DNA of 64,000 nt from Monodelphis domestica. Lineage: Eukaryota > Chordata > Mammalia > Didelphimorphia > Didelphidae. The DNA lies in assembly GCF_027887165.1 (NCBI RefSeq), contig NC_077234.1, positions 169,172,388 to 169,236,387 of the forward strand, read 5' to 3'. The position numbers and the translations under genes were made by a program. The notes below the pieces were generated by a model. It did no database searches. It saw nothing but the letters and a program-made list of their open reading frames with translations, and was not told where the DNA came from. Shown piece by piece: positions 39,601-51,600 of the stretch. Position 1 is the stretch's first letter. Each line of letters opens with the position of its first letter.

Positions 39601-42600
39601 TGCTTTATTGGCAAAAAAAAAAAAAACCTGTCTGGAGAAAATCAACCTTCTATGTTTAATTTTACTGACATTCTAGCTTCCTGAGAGAGAACAATATGAA
39701 AGGCAGTGGTCAAGCCAATAGAAATCATTTACAAATTTCATGGAACCTCTGTTAGTGCTCCCAGCATAACTTTTTTTTTATTTACATCATACTGCTTCAA
39801 CCTTTTTCTCCAAATGCCTCTTTTTCAATCAATTCGACCCACATCATGGTTGTGATTCTCTCCTCTTGGTTTTTCTTCCCTGCAGCTGAAAACCAAGCAC
39901 CACAGCAATCTGCAGGTAAGTAGCAGTTTTATTCCTTCAATCATTGTTTCCTTTCTCATTATTGTCCCCAGGAAGGTGCCTCCCATTCTAGAATACTTGG
40001 ACATTTCTGTCTTTCAAGATAGCCACCAATGAATCATTTGCTCATCTTTAACAGAAAGGATCAATTAATACCGAGCATTCTCTCTTCCCATAGAGTATGG
40101 GTGGCGTACTCAGGATAATAAATCAGAATTGCCATCTATTTTTCTAGCTAAGATTTAGGGTTGGGGAATAGTTTCTGTTACCTTCCATCCAAATTATGGG
40201 GGGTTTCTTCTTAGTGAAGGCAGGTTCAATGGGGTAAAAAAGAGGCTTCAATTTGCAATTTTTCTAACATGAAAGGTGTCCCCAGTTTGAACAAGAGCCA
40301 CAATATTTGGTTAGGCAATAGAAATTATTTATAAATTTTGGAGAAATTCTATTCTAATTGACTGAGGAACATTTATTTTTCGATTTACGTCCTATTGTTT
40401 CAAAGATATTCTCCAAGAGCCTCTACATTGCAAGAATTTTATCAATAATCTAAATGTCATTCTTTCTTTTTTGTACTACTAAACAACAACTCCAAATGAA
40501 GAACCTGCTCCAGCTCCAGCTCCAGCTCCCGGTAAGTAGCAGTCTTTCTGTCCATCAGTCAATCTTTCCTGTATTCTTATTGTCCAAAAGGTGTTGTCTC
40601 TCATTGTAGAACACTTGAACACTTTTTTTCCTTAAAGAAAGCAACCAATGAATCAATGGCTAATTATTAATAGAAAGGATCAAGTTAATAGGGAGTATTC
40701 TCACTTTCCATAGAGTATGCATGGTGTACACAGGCAAATAATCCAGAATTGCCATCCATTTTTCAGGCTCAGATTTGGGGCTGGGCAATAGATTCTCTTA
40801 CCTTCTATCCAAAATTGGGGGGGGGTTCTTCTTAGTAAATGAAGGTTTAATGGGGCAAAAACGAGGCTTCAATTTGCCATTTTGCTAAGTTGAAAGGTGT
40901 CCCCAGTTTGAACAAGAGCCACAAGACTTGGTCAGGCAGTAGAAATCAATTATAAAATTTGGAGAAATTCTATTTATATTGACCGAGAAACATTTCTTTT
41001 TCTATTTACATCATATTGTTTCAATGATATTCTCCAATGACCTCTATTTTCAATTAATTTCATCCATATTCTAAATGCCATTCTTTCTTTTTTTTTTCTA
41101 CTAAACAACAACTCCAAATACAGAACCAGCTCCAGCTCCAGCTCCTGGTAAGTAGCAGTCTTTATGTTGGCAGTCATTCTTTCCTGTCTTCTTATTGTCT
41201 AAAGGAAGTTGTCTGACATTCTAGAGCACTTGAACACTTTCTTCCTTAATGAAATCAACTGATTAATCAGTGGCACATCTTTAACAGAAAAGATCAAGTT
41301 AATAGGGAATATTCTCACTTGCCATAGCATATGAATTGGGTACTCAGGAAAATAATACAGAATTGCCATCCATTTTTCAGGCTCAGATTTGGGGCTGGGC
41401 AATAGATTCTCTTACCTTCCATCCAAAGTTTTGGGGTTTTTTTTCTTACTGAAAGATCATTCAATCGGTCAAAAAAGAGGCTTCAATTTGCCATTTTGCT
41501 AAGTTGAAAGGTGTCCCCAGTTTGAACAAGAGCCACAAGACTTGGTCAGGCAGTAGAAATCAATTATAAATTTTGGAGAATTCTATTCTATTCCACAGAG
41601 GAACATTTCTTTTTCTATTTCTGTAGTATTTTTTCAACCTTATTCTCCAAGCATCTCTATTTTCCATTAACTCCATCTCTCTTAACAACTCCTTGCTTTC
41701 TTGTTTGTCTGGCTACACAGCTGCCCAAAAGCCACTCTGAGCCACAGTTACAGTAAATCCTTCAAAACTCTTTCTTTCTTCTCTCCCTGTAGTTTCTGGG
41801 CTTGTCAACTTCTCTCATTCTAGGACCTTTGCCCATTCATCTTCTTGAAGACAACCACCCAGGAATAGTGTGTAATTGTGAATGAGTCTGCCCAAGTAGG
41901 AAGTCAATAAGATGCTTCATTCTCACTTTCCAACGCATATAAATGCTGAAATGAGGACAAATAATTTCAGTTTACTGTCCTTTGCTAGACATTGTTTTGG
42001 TTACAATTTTTCTCTTAGTTTCTTTTTCCTCATTTCTCTTGTTCAACACTTTGGGGAAAAAAAAACCTGTCTGGAGGAAATCAACCTATTATGTTCAATT
42101 TAACTGACATTCTAGCTCACTGAGAGAACAATATGAAAGGCAGTGGTCAAGCCAATAGAAATCATTTACAAATTTCATGGAACCTCTGTTAGTATTCCCA
42201 GCATAAGTTTTTTTTTTTTATTTACATCATACTGGTTCAACCTTTTTCTCCAAATGTCTCTTTTTCAATCAATTCGACCCACATCATGGTTGTGATTCTC
42301 TCTTCTTGGTTTTTCTTCCCTTTAGCTGAAAACCAAGAACCACAGCAATCTGCAGGTAAGTAGCAGTCTTTATTGCTTCAATCATTGTTTCCTTTCTCCT
42401 TACTGTCCCCAGGAAATGCCTGATATTCTAGAACACTTGGACATTTTCCCTGTTCAAGAGAGCCACCAATGAATCAGTGGCTCATCTTTAACAGAAAGGA
42501 TCAAGTTAATAGGGTACATTCTCTCTTGCCATAGAGTATGTGTGGGGTACTAAGGAAAATAAATCAGAATTGCCATCCATTTTTTATGGATACGATTTGT

Positions 42601-45600
42601 GGCTGGGAAATAGTTTCTGTTACCTTCTATCCAAATTTTGGGGCTTTTTCTTCTTAGTGAATTCAGGTTCAATTGGGCCAAAAAGAGGCTTCAATATGCA
42701 ATATTAATAATTTAAAGGTGTCCCCAATTTGAACAAGAACCAAGAAATCAATTATAAATTTTGGAGAAATTCTATTTATATTGACCGAGAAACATTTCTT
42801 TTTCTATTTACATCATATTGTTTCAATGATATTCTCCAATGACCTCTATTTTCAATTAATTTCATCCATATTCTAAATGCCATTCTTTCTTTTTTTTTTC
42901 TACTAAACAACAACTCCAAATACAGAACCAGCTCCAGCTCCAGCTCCTGGTAAGTAGCAGTCTTTATGTTGGCAGTCATTCTTTCCTGTCTTCTTATTGT
43001 CTAAAGGAAGTTGTCTGACATTCTAGAGCACTTGAACACTTTCTTCCTTAATGAAATCAACTGATTAATCAGTGGCACATCTTTAACAGAAAAGATCAAG
43101 TTAATAGGGAGTATTCTCACTTGCCATAGCATATGAATGGGGTACTCAGGAAAATAATACAGAATTGCCATCCGTTTTTCAGGCTCAGATTTGGGGCTGG
43201 GCAATAGATTCTCTTACCTTCCATCCAAAGTTTTGGGGTTTTTTTTCTTACTGAAAGATCATTCAATTGGTCAAAAAAGAGGCTTCAATTTGCCATTTTG
43301 CTAAGTTGAAAGGTGTCCCCAGTTTGAACAAGAGCCACAAGACTTGGTCAGGCAGTAGAAATCAATTATAAATTTTGGAGAAATTCTATTCTATTCCACA
43401 GAGGAACATTTCTTTTTCTATTTCTGTAGTATTTTTTCAACCGAATTCTCCAAGCACATCTATTTTCCATTAATTTTATCTATATTCTAAAAGTCATTCT
43501 TCCTTTTTTTTACTACTAAACAACAACTCCAAATGAAGAACCAGCTCCAGCTCCCGGTAAGTAGCAGTCTTTTTGCCTGCAATCATTCTTTCCTGTCTTC
43601 TTATTGTCCAAAGGAAGTTGTCTCTCATTCTAAAACACTTGAACACTATCTTCCTTGAGGAAATCAACCAATGAATCTGTGGCTCATCATTAACAAAAAG
43701 GATCAATATTAAATATGTGGTATTCTCTCCTGCCTTTGCTTCTGCACTGGTTACTCAAGCACATAATTCACAATTGGTCTCCTTTATTCTGGTCAGAATC
43801 TGTGACTAAGGAAGAGTTCCTACTGACTTCAATCAAAAATTTTGGCATTGTTCTTTTTAGTAAGCACAAGTTCAATCCCAAGAAAAAAGAGGCTTCTACT
43901 AGCACTTTCAGTATCTTCCAAAGGGTCATCCCTGCGACCAAGGGTCACAAAAAGTGGTCAGGGCTGTAGAAATCTCTTACAAGTTCTGGGGAAATCCTCA
44001 TTTTTTTCACTGATTTACTTTTTCCTACTGAATCATGTTGTTTCAACCTTATTCTCCAAGCACCTCTATTCTCCATTAACTCCATCTCTCTTGACAACTC
44101 CTTGCTTTCCTGTTTGTCTGGCTACACAGCTGCCCAAAAACCACTCTTAGCCGAAGTTACCATAAATCCTTCAAAAGCCTTTCTTTCCACTCTTCCTGTC
44201 ATTCCTGGGCTTGTCCACTTCTCTCTTTCTAGAAACTTTCCCCATTCATCTTCTTAAACCCAGGAATAGTGGCCAATGTTGAATGAGTCTGCCCAAGTAG
44301 GAAGTCGATAAGATGCTTCATTCTCTCTTTCCAAGGCATATAAATGCTGAAATGAGGACAAATAATTTCAGTTTACTGTCCTTTGCTAGACATTGTTTTG
44401 GTTATAATTTTTCTCTTAGTTTCCTTTTTCATCATTTCTCTTGTTCAGTGCTTTATTGGCAAAAAAAAAAAAAACCTGTCTGGAGAAAATCAACCTTCTA
44501 TGTTTAATTTTACTGACATTCTAGCTTCCTGAGAGAGAACAATATGAAAGGCAGTGGTCAAGCCAATAGAAATCATTTACAAATTTCATGGAACCTCTGT
44601 TAGTGCTCCCAGCATAACTTTTTTTTTATTTACATCATACTGCTTCAACCTTTTTCTCCAAATGCCTCTTTTTCAATCAATTCGACCCACATCATGGTTG
44701 TGATTCTCTCCTCTTGGTTTTTCTTCCCTGCAGCTGAAAACCAAGCACCACAGCAATCTGCAGGTAAGTAGCAGTTTTATTCCTTCAATCATTGTTTCCT
44801 TTCTCATTATTGTCCCCAGGAAGGTGCCTCCCATTCTAGAATACTTGGACATTTCTGTCTTTCAAGATAGCCACCAATGAATCATTTGCTCATCTTTAAC
44901 AGAAAGGATCAATTAATACCGAGCATTCTCTCTTCCCATAGAGTATGGGTGGCGTACTCAGGATAATAAATCAGAATTGCCATCTATTTTTCTAGCTAAG
45001 ATTTAGGGTTGGGGAATAGTTTCTGTTACCTTCCATCCAAATTATGGGGGGTTTCTTCTTAGTGAAGGCAGGTTCAATGGGGTAAAAAAGAGGCTTCAAT
45101 TTGCAATTTTTCTAACATGAAAGGTGTCCCCAGTTTGAACAAGAGCCACAATATTTGGTTAGGCAATAGAAATTATTTATAAATTTTGGAGAAATTCTAT
45201 TCTAATTGACTGAGGAACATTTATTTTTCGATTTACGTCCTATTGTTTCAAAGATATTCTCCAAGAGCCTCTACATTGCAAGAATTTTATCAATAATCTA
45301 AATGTCATTCTTTCTTTTTTGTACTACTAAACAACAACTCCAAATGAAGAACCTGCTCCAGCTCCAGCTCCAGCTCCCGGTAAGTAGCAGTCTTTCTGTC
45401 CATCAGTCAATCTTTCCTGTATTCTTATTGTCCAAAAGGTGTTGTCTCTCATTGTAGAACACTTGAACACTTTTTTTCCTTAAAGAAAGCAACCAATGAA
45501 TCAATGGCTAATTATTAATAGAAAGGATCAAGTTAATAGGGAGTATTCTCACTTTCCATAGAGTATGCATGGTGTACACAGGCAAATAATCCAGAATTGC

Positions 45601-48600
45601 CATCCATTTTTCAGGCTCAGATTTGGGGCTGGGCAATAGATTCTCTTACCTTCTATCCAAAATTGGGGGGGGGTTCTTCTTAGTAAATGAAGGTTTAATG
45701 GGGCAAAAACGAGGCTTCAATTTGCCATTTTGCTAAGTTGAAAGGTGTCCCCAGTTTGAACAAGAGCCACAAGACTTGGTCAGGCAGTAGAAATCAATTA
45801 TAAAATTTGGAGAAATTCTATTTATATTGACCGAGAAACATTTCTTTTTCTATTTACATCATATTGTTTCAATGATATTCTCCAATGACCTCTATTTTCA
45901 ATTAATTTCATCCATATTCTAAATGCCATTCTTTCTTTTTTTTTTCTACTAAACAACAACTCCAAATACAGAACCAGCTCCAGCTCCAGCTCCTGGTAAG
46001 TAGCAGTCTTTATGTTGGCAGTCATTCTTTCCTGTCTTCTTATTGTCTAAAGGAAGTTGTCTGACATTCTAGAGCACTTGAACACTTTCTTCCTTAATGA
46101 AATCAACTGATTAATCAGTGGCACATCTTTAACAGAAAAGATCAAGTTAATAGGGAATATTCTCACTTGCCATAGCATATGAATTGGGTACTCAGGAAAA
46201 TAATACAGAATTGCCATCCATTTTTCAGGCTCAGATTTGGGGCTGGGCAATAGATTCTCTTACCTTCCATCCAAAGTTTTGGGGTTTTTTTTCTTACTGA
46301 AAGATCATTCAATCGGTCAAAAAAGAGGCTTCAATTTGCCATTTTGCTAAGTTGAAAGGTGTCCCCAGTTTGAACAAGAGCCACAAGACTTGGTCAGGCA
46401 GTAGAAATCAATTATAAATTTTGGAGAATTCTATTCTATTCCACAGAGGAACATTTCTTTTTCTATTTCTGTAGTATTTTTTCAACCTTATTCTCCAAGC
46501 ATCTCTATTTTCCATTAACTCCATCTCTCTTGACAACTCCTTGCTTTCTTGTTTGTCTGGCTACACAGCTGCCCAAAAGCCACTCTGAGCCACAGTTACA
46601 GTAAATCCTTCAAAACTCTTTCTTTCTTCTCTCCCTGTAGTTTCTGGGCTTGTCAACTTCTCTCATTCTAGGACCTTTGCCCATTCATCTTCTTGAAGAC
46701 AACCACCCAGGAATAGTGTGTAATTGTGAATGAGTCTGCCCAAGTAGGAAGTCAATAAGATGCTTCATTCTCACTTTCCAACGCATATAAATGCTGAAAT
46801 GAGGACAAATAATTTCAGTTTACTGTCCTTTGCTAGACATTGTTTTGGTTACAATTTTTCTCTTAGTTTCTTTTTCCTCATTTCTCTTGTTCAACACTTT
46901 GGGGAAAAAAAAACCTGTCTGGAGGAAATCAACCTATTATGTTCAATTTAACTGACATTCTAGCTCACTGAGAGAACAATATGAAAGGCAGTGGTCAAGC
47001 CAATAGAAATCATTTACAAATTTCATGGAACCTCTGTTAGTATTCCCAGCATAAGTTTTTTTTTTTTATTTACATCATACTGGTTCAACCTTTTTCTCCA
47101 AATGTCTCTTTTTCAATCAATTCGACCCACATCATGGTTGTGATTCTCTCTTCTTGGTTTTTCTTCCCTTTAGCTGAAAACCAAGAACCACAGCAATCTG
47201 CAGGTAAGTAGCAGTCTTTATTGCTTCAATCATTGTTTCCTTTCTCCTTACTGTCCCCAGGAAATGCCTGATATTCTAGAACACTTGGACATTTTCCCTG
47301 TTCAAGAGAGCCACCAATGAATCAGTGGCTCATCTTTAACAGAAAGGATCAAGTTAATAGGGTACATTCTCTCTTGCCATAGAGTATGTGTGGGGTACTA
47401 AGGAAAATAAATCAGAATTGCCATCCATTTTTTATGGATACGATTTGTGGCTGGGAAATAGTTTCTGTTACCTTCTATCCAAATTTTGGGGCTTTTTCTT
47501 CTTAGTGAATTCAGGTTCAATTGGGCCAAAAAGAGGCTTCAATATGCAATATTAATAATTTAAAGGTGTCCCCAATTTGAACAAGAACCAAGAAATCAAT
47601 TATAAATTTTGGAGAAATTCTATTTATATTGACCGAGAAACATTTCTTTTTCTATTTACATCATATTGTTTCAATGATATTCTCCAATGACCTCTATTTT
47701 CAATTAATTTCATCCATATTCTAAATGCCATTCTTTCTTTTTTTTTTCTACTAAACAACAACTCCAAATACAGAACCAGCTCCAGCTCCAGCTCCTGGTA
47801 AGTAGCAGTCTTTATGTTGGCAGTCATTCTTTCCTGTCTTCTTATTGTCTAAAGGAAGTTGTCTGACATTCTAGAGCACTTGAACACTTTCTTCCTTAAT
47901 GAAATCAACTGATTAATCAGTGGCACATCTTTAACAGAAAAGATCAAGTTAATAGGGAGTATTCTCACTTGCCATAGCATATGAATGGGGTACTCAGGAA
48001 AATAATACAGAATTGCCATCCGTTTTTCAGGCTCAGATTTGGGGCTGGGCAATAGATTCTCTTACCTTCCATCCAAAGTTTTGGGGTTTTTTTTCTTACT
48101 GAAAGATCATTCAATTGGTCAAAAAAGAGGCTTCAATTTGCCATTTTGCTAAGTTGAAAGGTGTCCCCAGTTTGAACAAGAGCCACAAGACTTGGTCAGG
48201 CAGTAGAAATCAATTATAAATTTTGGAGAAATTCTATTCTATTCCACAGAGGAACATTTCTTTTTCTATTTCTGTAGTATTTTTTCAACCGAATTCTCCA
48301 AGCACCTCTATTTTCCATTAATTTTATCTATATTCTAAAAGTCATTCTTCCTTTTTTTTACTACTAAACAACAACTCCAAATGAAGAACCAGCTCCAGCT
48401 CCCGGTAAGTAGCAGTCTTTTTGCCTGCAATCATTCTTTCCTGTCTTCTTATTGTCCAAAGGAAGTTGTCTCTCATTCTAAAACACTTGAACACTATCTT
48501 CCTTGAGGAAATCAACCAATGAATCTGTGGCTCATCATTAACAAAAAGGATCAATATTAAATATGTGGTATTCTCTCCTGCCTTTGCTTCTGCACTGGTT

Positions 48601-51600
48601 ACTCAAGCACATAATTCACAATTGGTCTCCTTTATTCTGGTCAGAATCTGTGACTAAGGAAGAGTTCCTACTGACTTCAATCAAAAATTTTGGCATTGTT
48701 CTTTTTAGTAAGCACAAGTTCAATCCCAAGAAAAAAGAGGCTTCTACTAGCACTTTCAGTATCTTCCAAAGGGTCATCCCTGCGACCAAGGGTCACAAAA
48801 AGTGGTCAGGGCTGTAGAAATCTCTTACAAGTTCTGGGGAAATCCTCATTTTTTTCACTGATTTACTTTTTCCTACTGAATCATGTTGTTTCAACCTTAT
48901 TCTCCAAGCACCTCTATTCTCCATTAACTCCATCTCTCTTGACAACTCCTTGCTTTCCTGTTTGTCTGGCTACACAGCTGCCCAAAAGCCACTCTTAGCC
49001 GAAGTTACCATAAATCCTCCAAAAGCCTTTCTTTCCACTCTTTCTGTCATTCCTGGGCTTGTCCACTTCTCTCTTTCTAGGAACTTTCCCCATTCATCTT
49101 CTTAAACCCAGGAATAGTGGCCAATGTTGAATGAGTCTGCCCAAGTAGGAAGTCGATAAGATGCTTCATTCTCTCTTTCCAAGGCATATAAATGCTGAAA
49201 TGAGGACAAATAATTTCAGTTTACTGTCCTTTGCTAGACCTTGTTTTGGTTACAATTTTTCTCTTAGTTTCCTTTTTCGTAATTTCGCTTGTTCAGTACT
49301 TTAATGGCAAAAAAACAAACAAACAAAAAAAAACCTGTCTAGAAAAAATCAACCTATTATGTTAAATTTAACTGACATTCAAGCTTCCTGAGAGAGAACA
49401 ATATGAAAGGCAGTGGTCAAGCCAATAGAAATCATTTACAAATTTCATGGAACCTCTGTTAGTATTCCCAGCATAACTTTTTTTTTATTTACATCATACT
49501 GCTTCAACCTTTTTCTCCAAATGCCTCTTTTTCAATCAATTCGGCCCACATCATGGTTGTGATTCTCTCCTCTTGGTTTTTCTTCCCTGCAGCTGAAAAC
49601 CAAGCACCACAGCAATCTGCAGGTAAGTAGCAGTTTTATTTCTTCAATCATTGTTTCCTTTCTCATTATTGTCCCCAGGAAGGTGCCTCCCATTCTAGAA
49701 TACTTGGACATTTCTGTCTTTCAAGATAGCCACCAATGAATCATTGGCTCATCTTTAACAGAAAGGATCAATTAATACCGAGCATTCTCTCTTCCCATAG
49801 AGTATGGGTGGCGTACTCAGGATAATAAATCAGAATTGCCATCTATTTTTCTAGCTAAGATTTAGGGTTGGGGAATAGTTTCTGTTACCTTCCATCCAAA
49901 TTATGGGGGGTTTCTTCTTAGTGAAGGCAGGTTCAATGGGGTAAAAAAGAGGCTTCAATTTGCAATTTTTCTAACATGAAAGGTGTCCCCAGTTTGAACA
50001 AGAGCCACAATATTTGGTTAGGCAATAGAAATTATTTATAAATTTTGGAGAAATTCTATTCTAATTGACTGAGGAACATTTATTTTTCGATTTACGTCCT
50101 ATTGTTTCAAAGATATTCTCCAAGAGCCTCTACATTGCAAGAATTTTATCAATAATCTAAATGTCATTCTTTCTTTTTTGTACTACTAAACAACAACTCC
50201 AAATGAAGAACCTGCTCCAGCTCCAGCTCCAGCTCCCGGTAAGTAGCAGTCTTTCTGTCCATCAGCCAATCTTTCCTGTATTCTTATTGTCCAAAAGGTG
50301 TTGTCTCTCATTGTAGAACACTTGAACACTTTTTTTCCTTAAAGAAAGCAACCAATGAATCAATGGCTAATTATTAATAGAAAGGATCAAGTTAATAGGG
50401 AGTATTCTCACTTTCCATAGAGTATGCATGGTGTACACAGGCAAATAATCCAGAATTGCCATCCATTTTTCAGGCTCAGATTTGGGGCTGGGCAATAGAT
50501 TCTCTTACCTTCTATCCAAAATTGGGGGGGGTTCTTCTTAGTAAATGAAGGTTTAATGGGGCAAAAAAGAGGCTTCAATTTGCCATTTTGCTAAGTTGAA
50601 AGGTGTCCCCAGTTTGAACAAGAGCCACAAGACTTGGTCAGGCAGTAGAAATCAATTATAAATTTTGGAGAAATTCTATTTATATTGACCGAGAAACATT
50701 TCTTTTTCTATTTACATCATATTGTTTCAATGATATTCTCCAATGACCTCTATTTTCAATTAATTTCATCCATATTCTAAATGCCATTCTTTCTTTTTTT
50801 TTTTCTACTAAACAACAACTCCAAATACAGAACCAGCTCCAGCTCCAGCTCCTGGTAAGTAGCAGTCTTTATGTTGGCAGTCATTCTTTCCTGTCTTCTT
50901 ATTGTCTAAAGGAAGTTGTCTGACATTCTAGAGCACTTGAACACTTTCTTCCTTAATGAAATCAACTGATTAATCAGTGGCACATCTTTAACAGAAAAGA
51001 TCAAGTTAATAGGGAATATTCTCACTTGCCATAGCATATGAATTGGGTACTCAGGAAAATAATACAGAATTGCCATCCATTTTTCAGGCTCAGATTTGGG
51101 GCTGGGCAATAGAATCTCTTACCTTCCATCCAATGTTTTGGGGGTTTTTTTTCTTACTGAAAGATCATTCAATCGGTCAAAAAAGAGGCTTCAATTTGCC
51201 ATTTTGCTAAGTTGAAAGGTGTCCCCAGTTTGAACAAGAGCCACAAGACTTGGTCAGGCAGTAGAAATCAATTATAAATTTTGGAGAATTCTATTCTATT
51301 CCACAGAGGAACATTTCTTTTTCTATTTCTGTAGTATTTTTTCAACCTTATTCTCCAAGCATCTCTATTCTCCATTAACTCCATCTCTCTTGACAACTCC
51401 TTGCTTTCCTGTTTGTCTGGCTACACAGCTGCCCAAAAGCCACTCTGAGCCACAGTTACAGTAAATCCTTCAAAACTCTTTCTTTCTTCTCTCCCTGTAG
51501 TTTCTGGGCTTGTCAACTTCTCTCATTCTAGGACCTTTGCCCATTCATCTTCTTGAATACAACCACCCAGGAATAGTGTGTAATTGTGAATGAGTCTGCC

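Larger units (their letters stand above)
38691..43538 (+). repeat. Higher-order repeat copy 3 (4848 bp)
   Basis: Full 8-slot unit. Same length as copy 4 and nearly the same sequence wherever I compared them. Confidence 0.85.
43539..48386 (+). repeat. Higher-order repeat copy 4 (4848 bp)
   Basis: Full 8-slot unit with the same length as copy 3. Confidence 0.85.
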